Source of the DNA: Zeus faber
Taxonomy: Eukaryota; Chordata; Actinopteri; Zeiformes; Zeidae
Direction of reading: 5' to 3'
DNA length: 64,000 nt
Assembly: GCA_960531495.1 (NCBI GenBank)
Contig: OY482861.1
Location: 2,976,001 to 3,040,000, forward strand
Positions 1 to 11,950 of the stretch are shown here, in pieces; the stretch's first letter is position 1, and each line of letters opens with the position of its first letter. The notes below the pieces were generated by a model, which saw nothing but the letters and a program-made list of their open reading frames with translations, was not told the origin of the DNA and did no database searches. Position numbers and translations under genes: made by a program.

Positions 1-1255
1 AAGATTTAAACAAAGAAAGATTGAAATTAAGAAAGATTGAAAGAAATATTGAACGAAAGATTGAAAGAAAGATTGAAAGAAAGATTGAAAAAAAGAAAGA
101 TTGAAAGAAAGATTGAAAGACTGAAGGATAGAATGAAAGAAAGATTGAAAGAAAGATTGAAAGAATGAAATATTGAAGGAAAGATTGAAAGATTGAATGA
201 TTGAAAGAAAGACTGAAAGAAAGATTGACAGACAGAAAGATTGAAAGAAAGAATGAAAGAATGATTGAAAGAAAGAATAAAAGAAATATTGAAAGATTAA
301 ACAATTGAAAGAAAGATTGCAAGAAAGATTGAAAAAAGAAAGATTGAAAGAAAGAATAAAAGAAAGATTGAAAGAAATATGGAAAGAAAGAAAGATTGAA
401 AGAAATAACAAAAGAAAGATTGAAAGAAAGAATGAAAGAAAGATTGAACGATTGGAAGAAATATTGAAAGAAAGAAAGATTGAAAGTAAGATAGATTGAA
501 AGTAAGAATGAAAGAAAGATTGAAAGATTTAAAGAAAGAATGAAAGAAAGATTGAAAGATTGAAATATTGAAAGAAAGAATGAAAGAAAGATTGAAAGAT
601 TGAAAGAAAGATTGAAAGATTGAAAGATTGAAATAAAGATTGAAAGTTTGAAAGAATGACTGAAAGAGAGATTTAAAGAAAGATTTAAAGAAAGATTGAA
701 AGACTGAAAGAAAGAATGAAAGGCAGATTGAAAGAAAGATTGAAAGTAAGAAAGATTGAAAGAAAGAATGAAAGAAAGATTGAAAGATTGCAAGAAAGAA
801 TGAAAGAAATATTGAAAGATTGAAATTTTGAAAGAAAGAATGAAAGAAAGATTGAAAGAAAGATTGAAAGAAAGATTGAAAGAAAGATTGAAATAAAGAT
901 TGAAAGTTTGAAAGAAAGATTGAGAGAAAGATTGAAAGAAAGAAAGAAAGATTGAAAGAAAGATTGAAAGAAAGATTGAAAGAAAGATTGAAAGAAAGAT
1001 TGAAAGAAAGAAAGATTGAAAGATTGAATGATTGAAAGAAAGACTGAAAGAAAGAATGACGGACAGAAAGATTGAAAGAAAGAATGAAAGAAAGATTGAA
1101 AAAAAGATTGAAAGACTGAAAGAAAGAATGAAAGAAACATTGAAAGATTAAACAATTGAAAGAAAGATTGCAAGAAAGATGGAAAGAATGAAAGATTGAA
1201 ATAATGATTGAAAGTTTGAAAGAATGATTGAAAGAAAGATTTAAACAAAGAAAGA
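1..1255. repeat. GAAAGATT/GAAAGAAAGATT simple-sequence array, left block
   Basis: The stretch is almost entirely purine-rich 4-bp words (GAAA, GATT, GAAT) arranged as GAAAGATT and GAAAGAAAGATT units with scattered substitutions. Long open frames exist on both strands only because the short unit lacks stops: one strand would give Lys/Glu/Arg/Leu runs and the other Phe/Gln/Ser/Leu runs. These are not genes. The same array resumes at 3732, so the LINE at 1256-3731 interrupts it. Confidence 0.95.
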
Positions 1256-1331
1256 TTACATTTACATTTACATTTAGTCATTTAGCAGACGCTTTTATCC
1301 AAAGCGACTTACAAGGGAGAATAACATTCAG
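1256..1331 (-). other. L2 3' tail with conserved hairpin region and TAAATG repeats
   Basis: Read on the minus strand, this holds the fish L2 3' end: a conserved block (GTCGCTTTGGATAAAAGC) followed by TAAATGACTAAATG and short TGTAA-like repeats at the extreme end. In UnaL2-type elements this segment is the RNA hairpin and tail recognised by the element's own RT (established for that family). A second copy of only this segment lies at 18073-18149. Confidence 0.85.
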
Positions 1332-1411
1332 CTACATTGCGACAGAGATTAGTGTAACAACAACATTGGTGTAACAATAAATACTGCAAGGTGGTGCTCA
1401 GTAATTGTAGA

Positions 1412-1798
1412 TTAGGACAGGAGGTACTCACTGAAGAGCTGGGTCTTCAGGTGCTTCTTAAAGACAGAGAGGGAGGTCCCCGCTCTGGTCATTTTTGGCA
1501 GCTCGTTCCACCAACGTGGAACTACAAATGAGAATAGCCTGGATTGCCGTGGCTGTATGGCCGGCAGAGCCAGGTGACACTCATTAGACGAGGGCAGCAT
1601 CCGGGGGGCAACATGTGCTCTTACAAGAGCATTTAAGTAGGCGGGAGCATTCCCAACAATCACTCTGTAGGCCAGCATAAGAGACTTGAACTTGATGCGG
1701 GCGGCTACAGGTAACCAGTGGAGCTCGATGAGCAGCGGAGTGACATGTGCCCTCTTTGGCTGGTGCGAAGCGGCAGGACCGGGAGACGGCGGCAACAT
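1412..1798 (-). pseudogene. L2 ORF2 C-terminal domain, out of frame with the endonuclease part
   Basis: The minus-strand frame reads PKRAHVTPLLIELHWLPVAA, then KFKSLMLAYRVIVG, a WWNELP motif and SVFKKHLKTQLF before the stop. This is the usual C-terminal end of fish L2 ORF2, which follows the reverse transcriptase. It is displaced from the endonuclease frame by a deletion/frameshift at about 1758-1766, where roughly 60 residues expected from family memory are missing. The Met at its start is not a real initiation site; true homology begins near 1764. Confidence 0.82.
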
Positions 1799-3335
1799 GG
1801 TCCGAGAATGTCAGTTGGTCATCAATAATGACACCAAGATTCCTTGCAGCCTTGGTAGGAACAAGAGATAGAGAGTCGATTTTAATATCAATGTTGTGAT
1901 AAATACCTTGTTTGGCCGGGAAGACCAGCAGTTCCGTTTTCGCCAGATAGTCAAGTAGTTTAGATACCTCACTTTCAGCGAGGGGGGCGAAACCAGGGAA
2001 CGATGAGCCTAGGGCTGGAGAAGACAGGTTGTGAGTAAGTTGTTTAGTGAATTGGCTGCTGATGGCTGCCACATTGTTAGTAAAAAAGGAGGCAAGGCAG
2101 TCAGCAGTGAGGTTAGTAGCTGGGGGAGGTGGTGGAGGGTAAAGCAGAGACTTGAAGGTGGTGAATAACGTACGTGTGTCTGTGGCACCGTTGATCCTAT
2201 CGTTGAAGAAGGCCTTCTTGGCAGCAGTGATGCCGGAAGAGAAGGAGGACAGCAGTGTCTGGTAGCTAGCAAGATCCTCAGTTGTTTTGAATTTGTGCCA
2301 TTTCCTCTCGGCTGCTCTGAGGTCAGTGCACGTTGTCCGGAGGGTGTCAGTCAGCCAAGGGTGCGACTGGGTTGAACGAGCAGGTCTGGTGGATAGTGGA
2401 CACAGGATATCCAGACATGAGCTCAAGGTGGAGCAGAGGGAGTCAGTGGCATCATTAACCTGCAGAGAGGAGAATGTGCCATGGGGTGGAAGAGAAGAGG
2501 AGAGCACAGAGGAGAAGTGGGTGGGAGACAAGTTGCGGAGATTGCTGCGGATAGTAACCATGGGTGGGGAGGTGGGGGGTTGTTTTGGTAGCTGGACATT
2601 GAAGTGGATGAAGAAGTGGTCAGAGAGATGAAGAGGAGTGACCCATAGGTTGTCGGTGGTACAGCTCCGAGCAAGAATGAGATCAAGCTCTTTGCCAGCC
2701 TTGTGAGTCGGTGGAGTCGGGATCTGTCTTAGGTCGAACGAGCGAACCAAAGACAGGAAGTCAGCCGAGCTCGCACTGTCCAAGTGAATGTTCATGTCTC
2801 CGAGGACGAGCATGGGACACTCGTGCTCAGGGATTGATGACAGCAGGGTGTCAAGCTCATGTAGGAAGTCACCTAGTTGTCCTGGTGGACGGTAGATGAC
2901 GACCACATAGGCTTTCACCGGAGCAGTCACCAAGACGGCGTGATATTCAAAGGAGGCAAAGTTGTTTAAAGGCAGCAGTGGATTAAATTTCCATGTGTTG
3001 GAAATTAGCAGGCCAGTCCCACCACCACGGCCAGATGGTCTGGATGTGTGGGAGAATGAGTAGTTAGTGGAGAGTGCAGCCGGGGTTGCGCTATCTTCCG
3101 GTTTAATCCATGTCTCAGTGAGAGCAAGGAGCTCTAAGGAGAGTTGGTTGGCATGACCAGAAATGAAGTCTGCCTTGTTAACTGCAGATCGACAATTCCA
3201 CAAGCCAACAGAGAAGGAGGTCTTTGCAGAAGATGTTTGCTGCAGGGACCTGAGGTTACCCGGATTGCATCGGCGTATGGTATAACGACGCTTTCTGGGT
3301 GACCTTGAAGTTGTAGGGATGCGGTAGTAGCACAC
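1584..3335 (-). pseudogene. L2 ORF2 remnant: endonuclease joined in frame past a deleted RT
   Basis: This open frame of 583 codons begins with an apurinic/apyrimidinic-type endonuclease: WNCRS near residues 46-50, ALTETWI at 71-77 (catalytic Glu), IYRPPG near 147-152, LGDMNIHLD at 178-186, ELDLI near 216-220 and LSDHF at 237-241. After about residue 461 (position ~1952) the sequence passes from the segment that normally leads into RT (SEVSKLL) straight to the post-RT segment (DYLAKTELLVFPAKQ). The RT palm, including its catalytic aspartates, is therefore absent, yet the frame is preserved. After about residue 524 the frame is wrong because of a second deletion, and the last ~60 residues are nonsense. 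The start codon is a guess; an upstream start or ORF1 is possible. In an intact element the protein nicks target DNA and reverse transcribes the element RNA. Confidence 0.85.
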
Positions 3336-3703
3336 TTTGTATGGAGTGAGAGAAAGAAGGCAGGTTTGCCTTGTTCGGTGTCCTTGCTTCGGTTGACGTG
3401 CAGAGGTAGACGTGCGTCTTTACACAGAGCGTCTTCACACGAGAGCGACTACAAATGGGCCAACGCTTGAAGGGCAGGACCATAAATAGGTGATAGAATA
3501 CAGCTGCTCGTGTGATTAGGGTTGCACCTGGCTAAGAGCACGCCCACATAAGAGAGGACTTACCTGAATAGGGGGTGTGTCTGGAACACAAGCTTGTTGG
3601 CAGATCAGCAAATAGCAGTGAAATGTACAGAGTCAATCCAGTAGTCCAAGTTGCAATACTACAATACGAGCAGTGATACACTACACAGCAACCTCAGCAC
3701 TAG

Positions 3704-3731
3704 AGCTCGACTCAGAGTTAGCTCGACTCAG
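3704..3731. repeat. 12-bp direct repeat at the 5' end of the L2
   Basis: AGCTCGACTCAG occurs at 3704-3715 and again at 3720-3731, separated by AGTT, directly at the junction between LINE DNA and the simple-sequence array. It may reflect template jumping or repair at the 5' junction of LINE insertion, or may be native 5' UTR. Confidence 0.7.
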
Positions 3732-6700
3732 ATTGAAAGTAAGAAAGATTGAAAGAAATATTGAACGAAAGATTGAAAGAAAGATTGAAAGAAAGATTTA
3801 AACAAAGAAAGATTGAAAGTAAGAAAGATTGAAAGAAATATTGAACGAAAGATTGAAAGAAAGGATGAAAGAAAGATTGAAAAAAAGATTGAAAAAAAGA
3901 AAGATTGAAAGAAAGATTGAACGACTGAAGAAAAGAATGAAAGAAAGATTGAAAGAAAGATTGAAAGAAAGAAATATTGAAGGAAAGATTGAAAGATTGA
4001 ATGATTGAAAGAAAGACTGAAAGAAAGATTGACCGACAGAAAGATTGAAAGAAAGAATGAAAGAAAGATTGAAAGAAAGAATGAAAGAAAGATTGAAAGA
4101 TTAAACAATTGAAAGAAAGATTGCAAGAAAGATTGAAAAAATAAAGATTGAAAGAAAGAATAAAAGAAAGATTGAAAGAAAGATGGAAAGAAAGAAAGAT
4201 TGAAAGAAATAACAAAAGAAAGATTGAAAGAAAGAATGAAAGAAAGATTGAAAGACTGAAAGAAAGAATGAAAGGCAGATTGAAAGAAAGATTGAAAGTA
4301 AGAAAAATTGAAAGAAAGAATGAAAGAAAGATTGAAAGATTGCAAGAAAGAATGAAAGAAATATTGAAAGATTGAAATATTGAAAGAAAGAATGAAAGAA
4401 AGATTGAAAGATTGAAAGAAAGATTGAAAGATTGAAATAAAGATTGAAAGTTTGAAAGAAAGATTGAAAGAAAGATTTAAAGAAAGAAAGAAAGATTGAA
4501 AGAAAGATTGAAAGAAAGATTGAAAGAAAGAAAGATTGAAAGATTGAATAATTGAAAGAAAGACTGAAAGAAAGAATGACGGACAGAAAGATTGAAAGAA
4601 AGAATGAAAGAAAGATTGAAAGAAAGATTTAAACAAAGAAAGATTGAAAGTAAGAAAGATTGAAAGAAATATTGAACGAAAAAATTGAAAGAAAGGATGA
4701 AAGAAAGATTGAAAGAAAGATTGAAAAAAAGAAAGATTGAAAGAAAGATTGAACGACTGAAGAAAAGAATGAAAGAAAGATTGAAAGAAAGATTGAAAGA
4801 AAGAAATATTGAAGGAAAGATTGAAAGATTGAATGATTGAAAGAAAGACTGAAAGAAAGATTGACCGACAGAAAGATTGAAAGAAAGAATGAAAGAAAGA
4901 TTGAAAGAAAGAATGAAAGAAAGATTGAAAGATTAAACAATTGAAAGAAAGATTGCAAGAAAGATTGAAAAAAGAAAGATTGAAAGAAAGAATAAAAGAA
5001 AGATTGAAAGAAAGATGGAAAGAAAGAAAGATTGAAAGAAATAACAAAAGAAAGATTGAAAGAAAGAATGAAAGAAAGATTGAAAGACTGAAAGAAAGAA
5101 TGAAAGGCAGATTGAAAGAAAGATTGAAAGTAAGAAAAATTGAAAGAAAGAATGAAAGAAAGATTGAAAGATTGCAAGAAAGAATGAAAGAAATATTGAA
5201 AGATTGAAATATTGAAAGAAAGAATGAAAGAAAGATTGAAAGATTGAAAGAAAGATTGAAAGATTGAAATAAAGATTGAAAGTTTGAAAGAAAGATTGAA
5301 AGAAAGATTTAAAGAAAAAAAGAAAGATTGAAAGAAAGATTGAAAGAAAGATTGAAAGAAAGAAAGATTGAAAGATTGAATAATTGAAAGAAAGACTGAA
5401 AGAAAGAATGACGGACAGAAAGATTGAAAGAAAGAATGAAAGAAAGATTGAAAGAAAGATTTAAACAAAGAAAGATTGAAAGTAAGAAAGATTGAAAGAA
5501 ATATTGAACGAAAGATTGAAAGAAAGGATGAAAGAAAGATTGAAAGAAAGATTGAAAAAAAGAAAGATTGAAAGAAAGATTGAAAGACTGAAGAAAAGAA
5601 TGAAAGAAAGATTGAAAGAAAGATTGAAAGAAAGAAATATTGAAGGAAAGATTGAAAGATTGAATGATTGAAAGAAAGACTGAAAGAAAGATTGACCGAC
5701 AGAAAGATTGAAAGAAAGAATGAAAGAAAGATTGAAAGAAAGAATGAAAGAAAGATTGAAAGATTATACAATTGAAAGAAAGATTGCAAGAAAGATTGAA
5801 AAAAGAAAGATTGAAAGAAAGAATAAAAGAAAGATTGAAAGAAAGATGGAAAGAAAGAAAGATTGAAAGAAATAACAAAAGAAAGATTGAAAGAAAGAAT
5901 GAAAGAAAGATTGAAAGACTGAAAGAAAGAATGAAAGGCAGATTGAAAGAAAGATTGAAAGTAAGAAAAATTGAAAGAAAGAATGAAAGAAAGATTGAAA
6001 GATTGCAAGAAAGAATGAAAGAAATATTGAAAGATTGAAATATTGAAAGAAAGAATGAAAGAAAGATTGAAAGATTGAAAGAAAGATTGAAAGATTGAAA
6101 TAAAGATTGAAAGTTTGAAAGAAAGATTGAAAGAAAGATTTAAAGAAAGAAAGAAAGATTGAAAGAAAGATTGAAAGAAAGATTGAAAGAAAGATGGAAA
6201 GAATGAAAGATTGAAATAATGATTAAAAGTTTGAAAGAAAGTTTGAAAGAAAGATTTAAACAAAGAAAGATTGAAAGTAAGAAAGATTGAAAGAAATATT
6301 GAACGAAAGATTGAAAGAAAGGATGAAAGAAAGATTGAAAGAAAGATTGAAAAAAAGAAAGATTGAAAGAATGATTGAACGACTGAAGGAAAGAATGAAA
6401 GAAAGATTGAAAGAAATAAATATTGAAGGAAAGATTGAAAGATTGAATGACTGAAAGAAAGACTGAAAGAAAGATTGACAGACAGAATGAAAGAAAGATT
6501 GAAAGAAAGAATGAAAGAAAGATTGAAAGAAAGAATGAAATAAAGATTGAAAGTTTGAAAGAAAGATTGAAAGAAAGATTTAAAGAAAGATTGAAAGACT
6601 GAAAGAAAGAATGAAAGGCAGATTGAAAGAAAGATTGAAAGTAAGAAAGATTGAAAGAAAGAATGAAAGAAAGATTGAAAGATTGCAAGAAAGAATGAAA

Positions 6701-9700
6701 GAAATATTGAAAGATTGAAATATTGAAAGAAAGAATGAAAGAAAGATTGAAAGATTGAAAGAAAGATTGAAAGAAAGATTGAAAGATTGAAATAAAGTAT
6801 AAAGTTTGAAAGAAAGATTGAAAGAAAGATTTAAAGAAAGAAAGAAAGATTGAAAGAAAGATTGACGGACAGAAAGATTGAAAGAAAGAATGAAAGAAAG
6901 ATTGAAAGAAAGAATGAAAGAAAGATTGAAAGTTTGAAAGAAAGATTGAAAGTTTGAAAGAAAGATTGAAAGAAAGATTTAAAGAAAGATTGAAAGACTG
7001 AAAGAAAGAATGAAAGGCAGATTGAAAGAAAGATTGAAAGTAAGAAAGATTGAAAGAAAGAATGAAAGAAAGATTGAAAGATTGCAAGAAAGAATGAAAG
7101 AAATATTGAAAGATTGAAATATTGAAAGAAAGAATGAAAGAAAGATTGAAAGATTGAAAGAAAGATTGAAAGAAAGATTGAAAGAAAGATTGAAAGATTG
7201 AAATAAAGATTGAAAGTTTGAAAGAAAGATTGAAAGAAAGATTTAAAGAAAGAAAGAAATATTGAAAGAAAGATTGATAGAAAGATTGAAAGAAAGAATG
7301 AAACAAAGATTGAAATAAAGAATGAAAGAAAGATTGAAAGAAAGATTGAAAGAAAGAAAGATTGAAAGATTGAATGATTGAAAGAAAGACTGAAAGAAAG
7401 AATGACGGACAGAAAGATTGAAAGAAAGAATGAAAGAAAGATTGAAAAAAAGATTGAAAGACTGAAAGAAAGAATGAAAGAAACATTGAAAGATTAAACA
7501 ATTGAAAGAAAGATTGCAAGAAAGATGGAAAGTAAGATTGAAAGAAATAAAGTTTGAAAGAAATAACAAAAGAAAGATTGAAAGAAAAAATGAAAGATAG
7601 AAAAATTGAAAGTAAGAAAGATTAAAATAATGAAAGAAAGATTGATAGAAAGATTGAAAGATTGAAATAAAGATTGAAAGTTTGAAAGAAAGATTGAAAG
7701 AAATATTTAAAGAAAGAAAGAAAGATTGAAAGAAAGATTGAAAGAAAGAATGAAACAAAGATTGAAATAAAGAATGAAAGAAAGATTGAAAGAAAGATTG
7801 AAAGAAAGAATGACGGACAGAAAGATTGAAAGAAAGAATGAAAGAAAGATTGAAAAAAAGATTGAAAGACTGAAAGAAAGAATGAAAGAAACATTGAAAG
7901 ATTAAACAATTGAAAGAAAGATTGCAAGAAAGATGGAAAGCAAGATTGAAAGAAATAAAGATTGAAAGAAATAACAAAAGAAAGATTGAAAGAAATAATG
8001 AAAGATAGAAAAATTGAAAGTAAGAAAGATTGAAAGAATGAATGAAAGAAAGATTGAAAGATTGAAAGATTGAAATATTGAAAGAAAGATTGAATGTTTG
8101 AAAAAAGATTGAAAGTATTAAAGATCGAAAGAAATATTTAAAGAAAGATTGAAAGATTGAAAGAAAGAATGAAAGAACGATTGAAAGAAAGAATGAATGA
8201 ATGAAAGAAAGAATGAAAGATTAAACAATTGAAAGAAAGATTGCAAGAAAGATTGAAAAAAGAAATATTGAAAGAAAGAATGAAAGAAAGATTGAAAGAA
8301 AGTTGGAAAGAAAGATTGAAAGAAAGAAAGATTGAAAGAAATAATGAAAGAAAGATAGAACGATTGGAAGAAATATTGAAAGATAGAAAAATTGAAAGTA
8401 AGAAAGAATGAAAGCAAGATTGAAAGAAAGAATGAAAGAAAGATTGAAAGATTGAAATATTGAAAGAAAGAATGAAAGAAAGATTGAAAGATTTAAAGAA
8501 AGATTGAAAAAAGGATTGAAAGACTGAAAGAAAGAATGAAAGAAAGATTGATAGATTAAACAATTGAAAGAAAGATTGCAAGAAAGATTGAAAAAAGAAA
8601 GATTGAAAGAAAGAATGAAAGAAAGATTGAAAGATAGATGAAAGAAAGATTGAAAGAAAAAAAGATTGAAAGAAATAAAAGAAAGATTGGAAGATTGGAA
8701 GAAATATTGAAAGATAGAAAAAATGAAAGTAAGAAAGATTGAAAGAAAGAATGATAAAAAGATTGAAAGATTGAAAGAAAGAATGAAAGAAAGATTGAAA
8801 GATTGAAATATTGAAAGATAGAATGAAAGAAAGATTGAAAGATTGAAAGAAAGATTGAAAGAAAGATTGAAAGATTGAAATATTGAAAGAAAGATTGAAT
8901 GTTTGAAAGAAAGATTGAAAGAAAGATTTAAAGAAAGAAAGATTGAAAGAAATATTGAAAGAAAGATTGAAAGATTGAAAGAAAGATTGAAAGATTAAAA
9001 GATTGAAATAATGATTGAAAGTTTGAAAGAAAGATTGAAAGAACGATTTAAAGAAAGAAAGATTGAAAGTAAGAAAGATTGAAAGAAATATTGAAAGAAA
9101 GATTGAAAGATTGAAAGAAAGATTGAAAGAAAGAATGAAAGAAAGATTGAAAGAAAGATTGAAAAAAAGAAAGATTGAAAGAAAGATTGAAAGACTGAAG
9201 GAAAGAATAAAAGAAAGATTGAAAGAAAGATTGAAAGAAAGATTGAAAGAAAGAAAGATTGAAAGAAAGATTGAAAGATTGAAAGATTGAAAGAAAGAAT
9301 GAAAAATTGAAAGAAAGAATGAAAGAACGATTGAAAGAAAGAATGAAAGAAAGATTGAAAGATTGAAAGAAATATTGAAAGAAAGAGAGAATGAAAGATT
9401 GAAAGATTGAAAGAAAGATTGAAAGTAATAAAGATTGAAAGAAAGAATGAAAGAAAAATTGAAAGATTGAAAGATTGAAAGAAAGATTGAAAGAAAGATT
9501 TAAAGAAAGATTGAAAGACTGAAAGAAAGAATGAATAAAAGAATTAAAGAAAGATTGAAAGATTTATAGATTGAAAGAAAGAATGAAAGAAAGATTGAAA
9601 GATCTAAAGAACGATTGAAAGAAAGATTGAAAGATTGAAAGATTGAAATAAAGATTGAAAGTTTGAAAGAAAGATTGAAAGAAAGATTTAAAGAAAGAAA

Positions 9701-11113
9701 GATTGAAAGAAATATTGAAAGAAAGTTTGAAAGAAATAACAAAAGAAAGATTGAAAGAAATAATGAAAGAAAGATTGAACGATTGGAAGAAATATTGAAA
9801 GAAAGATAGATTGAAAGAAAGAATGAAAGAAAGAATGAAAGATTTAAAGAAAGAATGAAAGAAAGATTGAAAGATTGAAATATTGAAAGAAAGAATGAAA
9901 GAAAGATTGAGAAAAAGATTGAAAGACTGAAAGAAAGAATGAAAGAAACATTGAAAGATTAAACAATTGAAAGAAAGATTGCAAGAAAAATGGAAAGAAT
10001 GAAAGATTGAAATAATGATTGAAAGTTTGAAAGAAAGATTGAAAGAAAGATTTAAGAAAGAAAGATTGAAAGAAATATTGAAAGAAAGATTGAAAGAAAT
10101 AACAAAAGAAAGATTGAAAGAAAGAATGAAAGAAAGATTGAACGATTGGAAGAAATATTGAAAGAAAGATGGATTGAAAGTAAGATAGATTGAAAGAAAG
10201 AATGAAAGAAAGATTGAAAGATTTAAAGAAAGAATGAAAGAAAGATTGAAAGATTGAAATATTGAAAGAAAGAATGAAAGAAAGATTGAAAGATTGAAAG
10301 AAAGAACGATTGAAAGATTGAAAGAAAGAATGAAAGATTGAAAGAAAGATTGAAAGATTGAAAGAAAGATTGAAAAAATGAAAGATTGAAAGAAAGAATA
10401 AAAGAAAGATTGAAAGAACGATTGAAAGATTGAAAGAAAGAATGAAAGATTGAAAGAAACATTGAAAGAAAGATTGAAAGATTGAAAGAAAGAATGAAAG
10501 AGAGATTGAAAGATTGAATGAAAGATTGAAAGATCGATTGAAAGATTGAAAGATTGAAAGAAAGATTGAAAGAAAGATTGAAAGTTTGAAAGAAAGATTT
10601 AAAGAAAGATTTAAATATTGAAAGAAATATTGAAAGAGAGAAAGATTAAAAGTAAGAAAGATTGAAAGAAAGAATGAAAGAAAGATTGAATGATTGAAAG
10701 ATTGAAAGAAAGATTGAAAGAAAGAAAGATTGAAAGAAAGAATGAAAGAATGAAAGAAAGAATGAAAGAAAGATTGAAAGAAAGATTGAAAGAAATATTG
10801 AAAGAAAGAAAGATTGAAAGTAAGAAAGATTGAAAGAAAGAATGAAAGAAAGATTGAAAGATTGAAAGAAAGATTGAAAAAAGAAAGATTGAAAGAAAGA
10901 TTGAAAGAAAGATTGAACGACTGAAAGAAAGAATGAAAGAAAGATTGAAAGATAGATTGAAAGAGAGATTGAAAGAAATATTGAAAGACTGAAAGAAAGA
11001 ATGAAAGAAAGATTGAAAGAAAGATTGAAAGAAAGAAAGAAAAATTGAAAGAAAGATTGAAAGATTGAAAGAAAGATTGAAAGAACGATTGAAATAAAGG
11101 AGAACGAAAGAAA
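3732..11113. repeat. GAAAGATT/GAAAGAAAGATT array, right block, with ~831-bp higher-order repeat
   Basis: The same simple-sequence family continues for about 7.4 kb. Besides the 8- and 12-bp basic unit there is a longer period. The landmark AAACAAAG occurs at 3800, 4631, 5463 and 6258 (spacings 831, 832 and 795), and whole blocks with their private substitutions recur at that spacing, for example 4941-5207 against 5772-6038. Farther right the blocks become less regular. All long open frames here are by-products of the unit and are not called as genes. Confidence 0.93.
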
Positions 11114-11166
11114 GGTTGATCCATTAACATCAGCACAACCCCATTGTGTTTATTGTTCTATGATAA
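11114..11166. other. Short non-repeat island at the edge of the array
   Basis: About 50 bp of ordinary sequence (from GGTTGATCCATTAAC to GTTCTATGATAAG) interrupts the simple repeat before the last degenerate GAAAGATT units at 11167-11230. It marks the edge of the array; nothing functional is seen. Confidence 0.6.
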
Positions 11167-11363
11167 GATTGAAAGAAAGATTGAAAATAAGATTGAAAGA
11201 AACAAAGATTGAAAGAAAGATTTAAAAAAAATGAGTACTAGTCACTTTTAAAAAATCATTTGTCCTATGGATTAAATGCCATACACACTTGCATCTCTCC
11301 CCTCCCACCCCACACACATTCACATGACCAATCCTCCCAACACCCACACACACATGCGTACAT

Positions 11364-11399
<36 letters not shown>
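11364..11399. repeat. (CA)n microsatellite
   Basis: About 18 uninterrupted CA dinucleotides, preceded from 11290 by looser CA-rich sequence. It lies just outside the left end of the gypsy element. Confidence 0.95.
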
Positions 11400-11402
<3 letters not shown>

Positions 11403-11421
11403 CACAGGAATAAATGTACTC

Positions 11422-11426
11422 GTACA
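11422..11426. repeat. Target-site duplication GTACA, left copy
   Basis: GTACA directly precedes the TG that starts the 5' LTR, and an identical GTACA follows the CA that ends the 3' LTR at 13831-13835. A 5-bp duplication is what Ty3/gypsy integrases make. It fixes the element's ends to the base. Confidence 0.9.
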
Positions 11427-11611
11427 TGTTAGGCCCACGGCCTCCCAGCGCCACTAGAGGCCGCCCTTGCCCCATCTGCAGCTCCCTACTCAGACCCAAT
11501 TGCACACACCTGGGATCAATTACCCGCACTGTATTTAGCCCCAGCTTCCTAGCCATTCCTTGCCAGACCGTCAACTAGCTTTCCCCGAGTTGCATCGCGA
11601 TTGGCTCCCTT

Positions 11612-11665
11612 CCTAGTTCCTAGTTCCTAGTTCCTAGTTCCCAGTTCCCAGTTCCAAGTTCCTAG
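11612..11665 (+). repeat. TTCCTAG 7-bp minisatellite within the LTR
   Basis: Tandem TTCCTAG/TTCCCAG/TTCCAAG units. The 3' LTR has fewer copies at 13517-13559, so the tract changed length after or during insertion. Confidence 0.88.
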
Positions 11666-11856
11666 TTTATGTCTTGTTGTCTCGCCTTCCCTTCACCTGT
11701 CTGTCTCCGCTTGTCGACCAGGACTCTCCACCCAGCCTGGTTCCCCGTCTCTCCACCCGGATCCTGGACCCCATCTCCTGGTCATCATCGTCCCTGCCCT
11801 GCCCTGCTCCATCCCCTCCCGACCAGGTCCCCCCGGCCAGCTCCACCGTCCCAGTT

Positions 11857-11862
11857 AATAAA
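11857..11862 (+). promoter_or_regulatory. AATAAA polyadenylation signal in the 5' LTR
   Basis: AATAAA in the context GTTAATAAACATC; the same signal occurs in the 3' LTR at 13750-13755. It would define the R/U5 side of the LTR. Confidence 0.7.
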
Positions 11863-11950
11863 CATCCCTTGCCTGCCTCCCGTGTCCCTGTGTCGTGCGT
11901 TTGGGTTCCTCCCTGTTCGGGTCGTGACAGTACGGTCTGGCCAGGAAAAC

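Larger units (their letters stand above)
1256..3731 (-). mobile_element. L2/CR1-clade LINE, internally deleted, inserted in the simple-sequence array
   Basis: A non-LTR retrotransposon on the minus strand. Its 3' end (low coordinates) carries the conserved L2-type tail with short TAAATG-like repeats. ORF2 shows an AP-type endonuclease and the C-terminal region typical of fish L2 elements. The reverse-transcriptase core is missing and a second deletion with a frameshift lies near 1758-1766, so the copy is about 2.5 kb and cannot mobilise itself. Simple-sequence DNA abuts both ends, so the boundaries are clear to within a few bases, but no target duplication can be read in the repetitive flanks. 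The clade call rests on motif recognition; CR1 is the alternative. Confidence 0.88.
11427..11929 (+). repeat. Gypsy 5' LTR
   Basis: 503 bp, TG...CA. It matches the 3' LTR from 11572 (CAACTAGCTTTCCCCGAG) to the end with few substitutions and indels. It contains a 7-bp minisatellite at 11612-11665 and an AATAAA polyadenylation signal at 11857-11862, about 70 bp before the end. No TATA box was identified confidently. Confidence 0.92.

Noticed and set aside
305-10462. Long open frames encoding K/E/R/L-rich or F/Q/S/L-rich proteins
   Set aside because: They are translations of the GAAAGATT simple repeat on either strand; frames shift with every indel and show no domain or splice context.
11669-11950. 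Plus-strand frame upstream of the gypsy gag start
   Set aside because: It lies inside the 5' LTR; gag starts at the Met at 11951, just after the LTR.
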